Positions 26,496-33,594 of a DNA stretch of 64,000 nucleotides are shown in pieces (position 1 is the first letter of the stretch; each line of letters opens with the position of its first letter). The notes beneath the pieces are model-generated. The model did not search any database, had not been told where the DNA came from, and worked only from the letters and a program-made list of their open reading frames with translations. The stretch is from Bdellovibrionales bacterium RIFOXYC1_FULL_37_79 (lineage in GTDB: Bacteria; Bdellovibrionota; Bacteriovoracia; Bacteriovoracales; Bacteriovoracaceae): positions 20,265 to 84,264 of the forward strand of contig MEQB01000067.1 in assembly GCA_001770015.1 (NCBI GenBank), read 5' to 3'. A program made the position numbers and the translations under genes.

Positions 26496-27232
26496 AAAAA
26501 TTATTTCCTATAATTATGTCGGTGGTTTTGATATTTTTAACAGAGGGTGCCTGGGCAGTTGAAGATGCTAACGAAATTTTAAAAATAATTGATAAAAACC
26601 TGATGCCTGATTCTTACGAGACTTACCGGCAACTTATTAATGAGGAACCTGATGGCAAGAAAAAAGAGTTTACTTTTTTCACACTTAAAAAGGGGAAGGA
26701 TAAAATCGCAATGCTTTATCTATCTCCTGCAAGTGAGAAGGGAAGATCGACTCTTCGTTTGGGTGATAATATGTGGCTTTTTATTCCAAATGTAAACAAG
26801 CCAGTCCGAATTACAAGCCTTCAGTCTGTTGTCGGTGGGGTTTTTAATAATGCTGATATTATGACTTTGGATTATAGCGAGGAATATGACGCTACCATTG
26901 AATCAAAAACTGGCGCAGAGTATATTTTGACGTTAAAAGCAAAAACCAAAACAGTCGCGTACGATAAGCTTAGAATGTGGGCCACCAAGGATAAGAAAAT
27001 TCTTAAAAAAGTCGAATGTTACGGAGCAAGTGGTATGCTCATTAAAACTCTTGAATTTAAAAATGATAAAGATTTTGGCAATGGTCTTGTTCGTCCTTCG
27101 GTGGTTGAAACCTATAGTCCTTTGTATAAGGGCTATAAGTCATTTATGATCTACCAAAAAGTAAAGGCCAGACAAGTCCCCGATGAAGCATTTACTCAGC
27201 AATTTATGAATCGACTTGGACAGCTTCGATGA
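26492..27232 (+). CDS. LolA-like outer membrane lipoprotein-sorting family protein
   Basis: A 246-residue periplasmic protein with signal peptide MKKLFPIIMSVVLIFLTEGA (cut after AWA). The mature part is the beta-rich, half-barrel type domain of the COG2834 LolA_like family: DANEILKIIDKN, then LRLGDNMWLFIPNVNKPVRI and the MTLDYSEEYDATI stretch. These proteins carry hydrophobic ligands between membranes and often accompany MacB-type transporters. It overlaps the permease and the outer-membrane protein gene by 4 bp each, forming a possible trans-envelope relay. Confidence 0.85.
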   Translation: MKKLFPIIMSVVLIFLTEGAWAVEDANEILKIIDKNLMPDSYETYRQLINEEPDGKKKEFTFFTLKKGKDKIAMLYLSPASEKGRSTLRLGDNMWLFIPNVNKPVRITSLQSVVGGVFNNADIMTLDYSEEYDATIESKTGAEYILTLKAKTKTVAYDKLRMWATKDKKILKKVECYGASGMLIKTLEFKNDKDFGNGLVRPSVVETYSPLYKGYKSFMIYQKVKARQVPDEAFTQQFMNRLGQLR

Positions 27233-28506
27233 AAATTCTTATCCTGGTCTTGGTAGTTGTTTTACATTCTTTTGTGGCAGCAGACGAAAATACTCCCCTA
27301 CCATTCAACACAAGTAATGAAACGCTCGTCAATAAGTTAGAATGGAGTGGAAACTTGGATGTTAAATATGCCTTGCTTCATAGCAGGCAAAATTCTTCAA
27401 TCTATAAAATATTGAATTATCAGCAGCAAGATACCTCCTCATTTTTATCCCAATTTCGTCTGGAACCTTATATTAATACCGATTATGTTGCCAGGCAGAC
27501 GTCTTTCCACTTGAAAAGTCACGGAAAGTTTTACAGTGAAGAGGATTCACAACTTGATTTATTAGAGTTGTATGGAAGCGTTAATCCGTCTTTTGGCTCA
27601 TCGTTGACCGGAGGGAAACGGGCGTTTAGTTGGGGAAAGGGGTATGCTTTTAATCCGGTGGGATATGTTAACCCACTTAAAGATCCTGAAAATCCAGAGT
27701 TGATTCAAACCGGAATTATTTCTATTTCAGGTGAATATACTAAAAGTATTACTTCCGATGTTTTAAAAACGATGGCGCTGACAGCAGTTATTATACCGGC
27801 CACTGCAACACTTAATCACAGCGGTGAATTTGATAATACTGACCTGGCGGTCAAAAGTTATTTTTTATTGTGGGATACCGACGTCGACATTTTATGGTTT
27901 GCCAGTAAAGTAAATGCCCGACAAATAGGCTTAGATTTTTCTAGAAACATTTATGAAAATATCGAAGTTCATGGAGAGTTTAGTACATTTACCCATGCCC
28001 AAAGAAATCTTGTCAAGAGTGGTACACTAGGTAGTGATATCACCTCGGGAAGCTCTTATCTCTTTGGTATGCGATATTTGAATACACTTAATACGACGTT
28101 GATTGCAGAATACTACCATAATGGCATGGGTCTTACCAAATCTGAATTTGATACTTATAGGAATTATCTTGATAACGTTCTTGCATCAAATAATGATCAG
28201 ACTATCTTGCAAACACAACGGACTGTTAAGACCAATTTTCAAAAACCAGTCTTAATGAGGGATTATCTGTATCTCAAAATAACCCAGCCCGAGCCATTTA
28301 ACTGGGTTTATTTTACACCTTCTCTTTATTCAATCATCAACTTGCTCGATAAAAGCTTTTCTTTGTCAGCACCCCTTAGTTATAAGCCAATTACCAATTT
28401 TGAATATGTTTTTACGCCCACATTTTTTGTTGGTAGCAATAATTCTGAATTTGGGGAAAAACAATACGGACAACGGTATGAGATGTGGTTGAGGTTTTTC
28501 TTTTAA
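27229..28506 (+). CDS. Predicted outer-membrane beta-barrel protein
   Basis: A 425-residue protein with signal peptide (MKILILVLVVVLHSFVAA) and a mature chain full of alternating amphipathic strands (GNLDVKYALLHSR, TSFHLKSHGKFYSE, YEMWLRFFF). It ends in Phe, the C-terminal signal of Bam-assembled barrels. The segment SLTGGKRAFSWGKGYAFNPV resembles DUF1302-type porins. Position after the LolA-like gene (ATGA overlap) suggests it is the outer-membrane end of the exporter. Specific function unknown. Confidence 0.75.
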   Translation: MKILILVLVVVLHSFVAADENTPLPFNTSNETLVNKLEWSGNLDVKYALLHSRQNSSIYKILNYQQQDTSSFLSQFRLEPYINTDYVARQTSFHLKSHGKFYSEEDSQLDLLELYGSVNPSFGSSLTGGKRAFSWGKGYAFNPVGYVNPLKDPENPELIQTGIISISGEYTKSITSDVLKTMALTAVIIPATATLNHSGEFDNTDLAVKSYFLLWDTDVDILWFASKVNARQIGLDFSRNIYENIEVHGEFSTFTHAQRNLVKSGTLGSDITSGSSYLFGMRYLNTLNTTLIAEYYHNGMGLTKSEFDTYRNYLDNVLASNNDQTILQTQRTVKTNFQKPVLMRDYLYLKITQPEPFNWVYFTPSLYSIINLLDKSFSLSAPLSYKPITNFEYVFTPTFFVGSNNSEFGEKQYGQRYEMWLRFFF

Positions 28507-28521
28507 AGGCGGGAGTTGCAT

Positions 28522-28992
28522 ATGATTTTTCTTCTGTCGCTTACTATTATTTCGGTTTTGTTTTCTTATATGTTTGATCGAAAAAAAACATACCAAGGTA
28601 TTTTGAAGGGACTAAAAATGTTTTGGGGAATTTTTCCCGACTTGGTTTTGATTTTGGTTGTTGCTTCGTTGATACTTGGGTTGTTATCCCGGGAAATGAT
28701 TGCCCAATACGTTGGGCAAGATTCTGGCGTTTGGGCAACCATCATGGCCGCTATCATTGGCTCAGTGGCACTTATACCTGGGTTTATTGCCTTTCCTCTG
28801 GCAGCTTTTTTAAAAGAGGCAGGAGTTTCTATAAACGTTCTTGCCGTTTTTATTACCACCCTCATGATGGTGGGGATTATAACCTTTCCCATCGAAGTGA
28901 AGTTTTTGGGATTTAAGGCGGCTCTGCTAAGAAATGTCTTAAGTTTTGTGGGAGCGTTAGTGATTGGTCTTTTGATGGGGGTTTTTCTATGA
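28522..28992 (+). CDS. Half-size COG0701-type permease, first of a pair
   Basis: A 156-residue membrane protein with four to five helices resembling one half of the ArsP/DUF318 permeases. Landmarks: QYVGQDSGVWATIM, PGFIAFPLAAFLKEAG and PIEVKFLGFKAALLRN. I start at ATG 28522 because GGGAG lies 6 nt before it. It overlaps the next gene by 4 bp, and that gene encodes a homologue with the same motif order, so the two probably form a heterodimer equal to one full permease. Substrate unknown; co-transcription with a CsoR-like regulator hints at metal or thiol-reactive compounds. Confidence 0.78.
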   Translation: MIFLLSLTIISVLFSYMFDRKKTYQGILKGLKMFWGIFPDLVLILVVASLILGLLSREMIAQYVGQDSGVWATIMAAIIGSVALIPGFIAFPLAAFLKEAGVSINVLAVFITTLMMVGIITFPIEVKFLGFKAALLRNVLSFVGALVIGLLMGVFL

Positions 28993-29510
28993 GACCAAAA
29001 TCAAAAGTGATTTTTAAATTGATTGTGATTTTAATTATTGTACTTTCTGTCATGATTGCTAAAATCACCGGCCAAACTTTTGCAATTTCAGCGGAAATAT
29101 ATTTTAAAAATTTTATACTTGAAATGATTCTTTTCCTTCCTCTTATCTTTATTCTTATTGGACTTCTGGATTTTTGGCTACCGGATAGCCTGGTGGAATC
29201 TCATATAGGAAAGGATTCTGGAATTAAAGGTAGCCTTTGGATTATTTGTTTGGCAATGCTGGCTGCAGGGCCGCTCTATGGAGCTTTTCCAGTCGCAGCA
29301 ATGCTTTGGAAAAAGGGATCAAGTATTAGAAACATTTTTATTTATATCGGGGCTTTCTCAACCCTGAAAATTCCTATGCTGACTTTCGAAACTAGTTTTC
29401 TGGGTTGGAAATTTACACTTTTAAGAACAGCTATCACCTTGCCGGTTTTTATAGTCATTGCTTTTATATTGGAATATTTTCTTGAAAAAAATGATTTTTC
29501 GGTAAATTAA
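28989..29510 (+). CDS. Half-size COG0701-type permease, second of a pair
   Basis: A 173-residue membrane protein with about five helices. It lines up with the preceding half along its length: SHIGKDSGIKGSLW, AGPLYGAFPVAAMLWKKG and FETSFLGWKFTLLRT correspond to QDSG, AFPLAAFLKEAG and FLGFKAALLRN there. It also carries an extra N-terminal helix (IFKLIVILIIVLSVMIA). The ATG overlaps the upstream stop (ATGA), consistent with equimolar synthesis. Last gene of the operon that begins with the CsoR-like regulator. Confidence 0.78.
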   Translation: MRPKSKVIFKLIVILIIVLSVMIAKITGQTFAISAEIYFKNFILEMILFLPLIFILIGLLDFWLPDSLVESHIGKDSGIKGSLWIICLAMLAAGPLYGAFPVAAMLWKKGSSIRNIFIYIGAFSTLKIPMLTFETSFLGWKFTLLRTAITLPVFIVIAFILEYFLEKNDFSVN

Positions 29511-29528
29511 TTCTTTCTGGATAAATTC

Positions 29529-30569
29529 TCACAAAAGAATAATATTATTCTTAGCACATTTTTTATTCATATCATCTGGCCATATGCTGGCCTGAATCTC
29601 TCCAATATGGGCCTTTTGTAAGTAAAACATACATAGCCGGGATTGACCGATCCCTCCTCCGATGGATAGAGGTAATTCATCATTAAGTAATTTTTTATGG
29701 AATAGACAGTTCATTTTATCCTCTTGGTTTCTGATTTTGAGTTGCCTGGCAAGAGCGACCTTATCAACTCTTATTCCCATGGATGACAATTCAAAAGCCA
29801 TATCCAACAAAGGATTCCACACAATAATATCTCCGTTTAACCCTGGATAGCCATTATCATTGATAGTGGACCAATCATCGTAATCTGGGGCCCTGCCATC
29901 ATGACTTTGACCATTACTGAGTACTCCACCAATACCAATGATAAAAACGGCTCCGTATTCCTTGGCTATTTTATCTTCTCTTTCCTGAGGTGATAGCGCA
30001 GGGTACTTTGTTAACAATTCCTCTGCGTGAAAAAAAGTGATATTTTCTGGGAGAAACGGTGTGATTTGTGGATGTTCTCTGGCAATAAAAAGTTCTGTTC
30101 GCTTAATGGCTTCATAAATTTTTTTGACTGTTAGTTTTAAAAAAGGAATGGTTCTTTCATTGGCGGTGATAACTTTTTCCCAGTCCCATTGATCGACATA
30201 AAGAGAGTGAATGTTATCTAATTCTTCATCGGCCCTTATGGCATTCATGTCGGTATAAATTCCAGCACCGCATGGAATTTGATGGTGTGCAAGTGCCATT
30301 CTTTTCCATTTTGCCAGCGAGTGGACAATTTCTGCTTCTGTTTCATGCAATCCTTTGATCTTGAAGGTTACCGGTCTTTCTGTCCCGTTAAGGTCGTCGT
30401 TAATTCCAGTTCCTTTAAGTACAAATAAAGGAGCGGTCAGTCGCTCTAAATTTAATTCAAGAGATAGATTTAGTTGAAAAAAATCTTTTATCTGTTTAAT
30501 TGCCTTTTCGGTCTGGTTGATGGTCAACGATGGACGATAATTGGACGGAATGTAAAATCCTCTTGGCAT
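29529..30569 (-). CDS. asnA: Aspartate-ammonia ligase (asparagine synthetase A)
   Basis: A 346-residue cytoplasmic enzyme making asparagine from aspartate, ammonia and ATP. Class II aaRS-like signatures of AsnA are plain: RLTAPLFVLKGTGINDDLNG, VHSLAKWKRMALAHH, GIYTDMNAIRADEELDNIHSLYVDQWDWE, and the C-terminal LSIGGGIGQSRLCMFYL motif 3. Length fits the family (about 330-350). AAGGA precedes the ATG by about 9 nt. It stands alone on the minus strand, convergent with the permease pair, and is unrelated to its neighbours in function. Confidence 0.96.
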   Translation of the reverse strand: MPRGFYIPSNYRPSLTINQTEKAIKQIKDFFQLNLSLELNLERLTAPLFVLKGTGINDDLNGTERPVTFKIKGLHETEAEIVHSLAKWKRMALAHHQIPCGAGIYTDMNAIRADEELDNIHSLYVDQWDWEKVITANERTIPFLKLTVKKIYEAIKRTELFIAREHPQITPFLPENITFFHAEELLTKYPALSPQEREDKIAKEYGAVFIIGIGGVLSNGQSHDGRAPDYDDWSTINDNGYPGLNGDIIVWNPLLDMAFELSSMGIRVDKVALARQLKIRNQEDKMNCLFHKKLLNDELPLSIGGGIGQSRLCMFYLQKAHIGEIQASIWPDDMNKKCAKNNIILL

Positions 30570-30711
30570 ACAATTAATTCCTTTGCTCTGATGTTATTAT
30601 TACTCGAAACAGGAAAGCCGACTCTGATTTTACCCGAGAAGTTGGTTTATGACAATGTAACTTTTTTTACCAATATGAACCTTGATTGTTTCTTATATTC
30701 AATAATGAGCC

Positions 30712-31236
30712 TCATTTTTTTTGTTCACTCTCCAGATGGGAGTCCTGTAAAATTTTTTCTGTAAACGCCAGCATGATGGCCGAAATTAAAAAAACCAAAT
30801 GGATAATTATTTGTATAGTGACCTGTTCTTTTTGTTTATGTCCAATGTCGATGAAAGATTTTAGTAGATGGATTCCTGAAATCCCCGCCATGGCCGCCGC
30901 AAGTTTGACCTTTAACGTTCCTGGGTTAATCCTCTCTAACCAGTCTGGTTTGTCTTCATGCTGGTTTAAATCAAGCTTGCTAACGAAGGTCGCATACCCT
31001 CCCACAATGACCATGATAAGAAGATTGGAAACCATGCTGATGTCAATTAAAGTTAATACTCCAATCATCATAACTTCGGCGGAAATTGTATTCACTGTTT
31101 TACACAAATAAATAAGTTCTAGTAGAAATTTATAAGTATAAAGCATGGTGCTGACCATGAGTCCTAGATAGATAGGGATTTGTATCCAGCGACTGGCAAA
31201 GACAACACTCTCCAAAAGATTTTCAAACCTTTTCAT
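30712..31236 (-). CDS. UPF0114 (YqhA-like) inner-membrane protein
   Basis: A 174-residue protein with four membrane helices, matching the UPF0114/YqhA family (FENLLESVVFASRWIQIPIYLGLMV at the start; MVSNLLIMVIVGGYATFVSKLD and HLLKSFID later). Length and architecture are normal for the family. Function is not established; homologues are envelope proteins. It does not carry the 50-nt element shared by the genes that follow. The 142-bp gap to asnA shows nothing I can support. Confidence 0.85.
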   Translation of the reverse strand: MKRFENLLESVVFASRWIQIPIYLGLMVSTMLYTYKFLLELIYLCKTVNTISAEVMMIGVLTLIDISMVSNLLIMVIVGGYATFVSKLDLNQHEDKPDWLERINPGTLKVKLAAAMAGISGIHLLKSFIDIGHKQKEQVTIQIIIHLVFLISAIMLAFTEKILQDSHLESEQKK

Positions 31237-31440
31237 CTTTACCTCATATAAACAGGATCATATCTGATATGTGATGAAAGCAATTAAATTTTACAAAAAC
31301 ATAGCTTTAACATGTTGATTTACACTAATAATTTCCGGGTAAAAAACATTGGCCCTGTTGTAAAAGTTATTAAATGAGGACTGGAAAAAATATGCCGATA
31401 GTTGTGATTTGGTTTGGTAGTGCAAAAAGTAAATTGATGA

Positions 31441-31490
31441 TGAACGTTATTTAATTCTTTGGTTGGTTTTTCTTCATATAAAATATGTTA
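31441..31490 (+). promoter_or_regulatory. Island promoter element, copy 1 (ElaB/YqjE/YqjK operon)
   Basis: Fifty nucleotides reading TGAAC-N4-TTTAATT-N12-TTTCTTCA-N6-ATATGTTA. The last box contains a -10-like TATGTT; initiation near 31496 gives a leader of about 42 nt to the ATG at 31538. Block spacing is identical to three other copies. It is the only structure I can support in the 300-bp gap 31237-31537. Confidence 0.75.
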
Positions 31491-31537
31491 TTGGTCAAGT
31501 TCTCTACTTTTTAATAATGTTAACAAGGAGAAGATTT

Positions 31538-31837
31538 ATGTCTAAAACAGAAGCGGAAAGATTGGTTACTGATCTTAAAACTATCGCACATCATGCAGAA
31601 CAAGTTTTGATGTCTTCAGCTGAAACAGCAGGAGAAAAGGTTCATAATGTAAAAGAAAAATTATTAACCACGTTTGATTCAACAAAAGCCTCTTTGAAAA
31701 GCATGGAAAATCATGCCATTCATGCTGCCAAGACGACGGATGTACATATCCGCAAACATCCTTATCAATCCATAGGGATCGCCCTCGGCGTTGGTACCCT
31801 TTTGGGAGCAATAGCTGCTAGGCATCAAGCGCAATGA
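31538..31837 (+). CDS. ElaB/YqjD-like (DUF883) membrane-anchored protein
   Basis: A 99-residue protein: long amphipathic coiled region (residues 1-70) and one C-terminal membrane segment SIGIALGVGTLLGAIAA preceded by RKHPYQ, the standard ElaB/YqjD/DUF883 ending. In E. coli these proteins anchor to the inner membrane, bind ribosomes and are stationary-phase/stress induced. I start at ATG 31538, 9 nt after AAGGAG; the frame opens farther upstream but without support. First gene of an operon with YqjE- and YqjK-like genes. Role as a stress-induced envelope protein is inferred from family. Confidence 0.88.
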   Translation: MSKTEAERLVTDLKTIAHHAEQVLMSSAETAGEKVHNVKEKLLTTFDSTKASLKSMENHAIHAAKTTDVHIRKHPYQSIGIALGVGTLLGAIAARHQAQ

Positions 31838-32211
31838 ATGGTGATCAAGTAACAGAGCCAGGGTTTATTGAATTATGTAAAAAATTATTAAGCAACTCAT
31901 TAACAGTTGTTCAGCAGCGAGTGGAGCTGATAAATATCGAGCTTCTTGAAGAAAGATCTCGCTTGCTTACTGCAATATTTTTAGTAAGTGGTGTGATGAT
32001 ATTTATTCTCATGATGTTTTTAATGTTGACGCTTGGTCTGCTGCTTTTATGTGATGAAAATTATCGTTTGATGCTCGTTGGAATTTTGTTTTTGGTATAT
32101 TTGGGTCTTGGGGCAATTTGTTTTTATTTGCTATTGAAACAAATATATAGAAAAACCATTTTTTCAACGACGTTGAACGAATTAAGAAAGGATCAAGAAT
32201 GTTTGGGTTAA
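31834..32211 (+). CDS. YqjE-like (phage-holin superfamily III) membrane protein
   Basis: A 125-residue protein with an amphipathic N-terminal region and two adjacent membrane helices (about 46-72 and 80-102), the YqjE / DUF1469 pattern. The ATG overlaps the stop of the ElaB-like gene (ATGA). The order elaB/yqjD - yqjE - yqjK is conserved in many proteobacteria, which supports all three assignments. Function is unknown; it is part of a stress-linked envelope operon. Confidence 0.82.
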   Translation: MNGDQVTEPGFIELCKKLLSNSLTVVQQRVELINIELLEERSRLLTAIFLVSGVMIFILMMFLMLTLGLLLLCDENYRLMLVGILFLVYLGLGAICFYLLLKQIYRKTIFSTTLNELRKDQECLG

Positions 32212-32531
32212 GATCAGAAAGTTTACAAAAACAAAAAGAAATCTTGATAAATCAAAACATTCAGCAACGGAATGAACTTGGTAAGGTACTTAATAATTTT
32301 GAAAGCATCGAAGTACTTTGGCTCGAACGGCTGGAATGGGTAAGGAGCCATAAAACCTGGTTGGTAGGAGGTTTGGCCCTGATGGGTGGTTACTTGATTC
32401 CTAAAGCGAAAATTTCTCAAGGATTGATTATGAAAATAGCAACTGACGAATTGGTGTTAAAAACTTTTTTGGCATTTTGTAAAGGTTATCAAAAGAGTAA
32501 AATCGTAGAAGTTAAAGATGAGTCTCTTTAA
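32199..32531 (+). CDS. YqjK-like protein
   Basis: A 110-residue protein, charged and helical at its N-terminus (LQKQKEILINQNIQQRNEL), with one hydrophobic stretch KTWLVGGLALMGGYLIP near 55-70. It has the size and position of YqjK in ElaB-YqjE-YqjK operons, though sequence alone is weakly diagnostic. It overlaps the yqjE-like gene by 13 bp and its stop codon is inside the terminator hairpin. Confidence 0.7.
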   Translation: MFGLRSESLQKQKEILINQNIQQRNELGKVLNNFESIEVLWLERLEWVRSHKTWLVGGLALMGGYLIPKAKISQGLIMKIATDELVLKTFLAFCKGYQKSKIVEVKDESL

Positions 32532-32557
32532 AATCAGCGAGACTCATCTTTATTTTT
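32517..32557 (+). terminator. Rho-independent terminator of the ElaB-YqjE-YqjK operon
   Basis: Perfect 10-bp stem GATGAGTCTC / GAGACTCATC (32517-32526 and 32539-32548) with a 12-nt loop, followed by TTTATTTTT. The left arm covers the last codons of the yqjK-like gene. It lies just before the convergent PRC-barrel gene. Confidence 0.85.
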
Positions 32558-33315
32558 CAATTAATATGTGATTGCGTGGTCCAGGATTCAGGACGTTTAA
32601 AATGTTGGTGGAGTTCTTGTTCAAAATCACGGGTAATTAAACTCATTGTAGTAAATTCGGGGCATTGGTGTATGCTTTTTTGTGTGCGATCGATATAAAC
32701 TTTTTCTTCAACCCAACTTACATGATCAATCCAATCTGGCGAAATCAGCACTTTTTTACCAGGTAACCAATTATGAGTATCAATAATCAAATAGCGAATC
32801 GCCCAAGTTTTTGTATTAATGATAAAATCATCCACATGACCTATTTCCCCATCGGTGGCCTGAATATGGTGTGCACCTACGTCCCGAGTGCTCCGTAAAT
32901 GAAGGTCAAATGGTTTGCTACCATGGTCGTTTAATATTTGTGTTTCAGGGTCATAAGTAACGTGGTGTGAATTACCCAAGCTGTTGGGGATATTCCAATA
33001 CATGGGCCAGCCAAAATAGCCATGGTATTGTTCTTCAAATTGTCTCGATACAGGTTTATCAGTTTCAGGAGAAGGACAATCTTCAATTTGTTTTTTAGTT
33101 AAATTAATTTCGATGGTTTCTTTTTCCTTGTTGACCGATCTTAGCGCATGTGGGGATATTAAAACCAGCTTACTTGAAAGCCAGTCTCCAGTATCTACCA
33201 CTAAATATCTAATGGTCCAATGATGGTCATCAAAATAAAATTCTTTAACAGTACCAATCTCCCCGTCAAGACTGGCCAATTTATAGCCCTGTAGTGTTTT
33301 TGCATTGTTTAACAT
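32557..33315 (-). CDS. Protein with two PRC-barrel domains (first paralogue)
   Basis: A 252-residue soluble protein with two PRC-barrel domains, about 1-80 and 140-225. Each has the same pattern: GYKLASLDGEIGTVKEFYFDD...WTIRYLVVDTGDWLSSKLVLISP and HHIQATDGEIGHVDDFIINTKTWAIRYLIIDTHNWLPGKKVLISP. Single-domain relatives occur in photosystem H-subunit and stress proteins; the two-domain bacterial form is widespread but uncharacterised. The ATG starting MLNNAK has AAGG 10 nt upstream, exactly as in the paralogue at 45.1-45.7 kb. It is transcribed from a copy of the 50-nt island element. Confidence 0.88.
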   Translation of the reverse strand: MLNNAKTLQGYKLASLDGEIGTVKEFYFDDHHWTIRYLVVDTGDWLSSKLVLISPHALRSVNKEKETIEINLTKKQIEDCPSPETDKPVSRQFEEQYHGYFGWPMYWNIPNSLGNSHHVTYDPETQILNDHGSKPFDLHLRSTRDVGAHHIQATDGEIGHVDDFIINTKTWAIRYLIIDTHNWLPGKKVLISPDWIDHVSWVEEKVYIDRTQKSIHQCPEFTTMSLITRDFEQELHQHFKRPESWTTQSHIN

Positions 33316-33371
33316 AATGGTAATTCCTTGGTTGTTTTGTTTGGAACCGACTTAATTTAAACAAGAAAAAA

Positions 33372-33421
33372 TAGCCTATAATTTATGAAGAAATATCAAA
33401 GTAAAAATGAAATGGTGTTCA
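33372..33421 (-). promoter_or_regulatory. Island promoter element, copy 5 (first PRC-barrel gene)
   Basis: On the minus strand, TGAAC-N4-TTTCATT-N12-TTTCTTCA-N6-ATAGGCTA, 50 nt with the same spacing as copies 1, 3 and 4. The leader to the PRC-barrel ATG (33315) would be about 51 nt. It is divergent from copy 2, the two starting only 22 bp apart. Confidence 0.72.
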
Positions 33422-33443
33422 CTTTTTATAATATTTCTGAACA

Positions 33444-33492
33444 TGAACAAACTTTAATTTTCAATTCAATCTTTCTTCATACTAAAGTGCTA
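33444..33492 (+). promoter_or_regulatory. Island promoter element, copy 2 (glucan synthase operon)
   Basis: TGAAC-N4-TTTAATT-N12-TTTCTTCA-N5-AAGTGCTA, 49 nt; the last spacer is one base shorter and the -10-like box is the most divergent. The leader to ATG 33595 would be about 97 nt. Nothing else in 33316-33594 can be supported. Confidence 0.7.
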
Positions 33493-33594
33493 GGGTTCAA
33501 ATCATAAGTCGTGCACGTTTAATATTCCCACTAACATAAGAAACAGGTTGTATATGATTAATGTGAGAAATAATTTTGATTGCAAAGAATCCGC

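Noticed and set aside
29535..29552. Perfect 18-bp AT palindrome (AAGAATAATATTATTCTT) at the 3' end of asnA
   Set aside because: It encodes the last asnA codons, has no GC in the loop-proximal stem and only a weak T run for the plus strand, so I do not call it a terminator.
31262..31310. TTTAATT and CTTTCATCA upstream of the UPF0114 gene as an island element copy
   Set aside because: The two blocks are 1-2 nt apart instead of 12 and there is no TGAAC, so the gene is outside the regulon.
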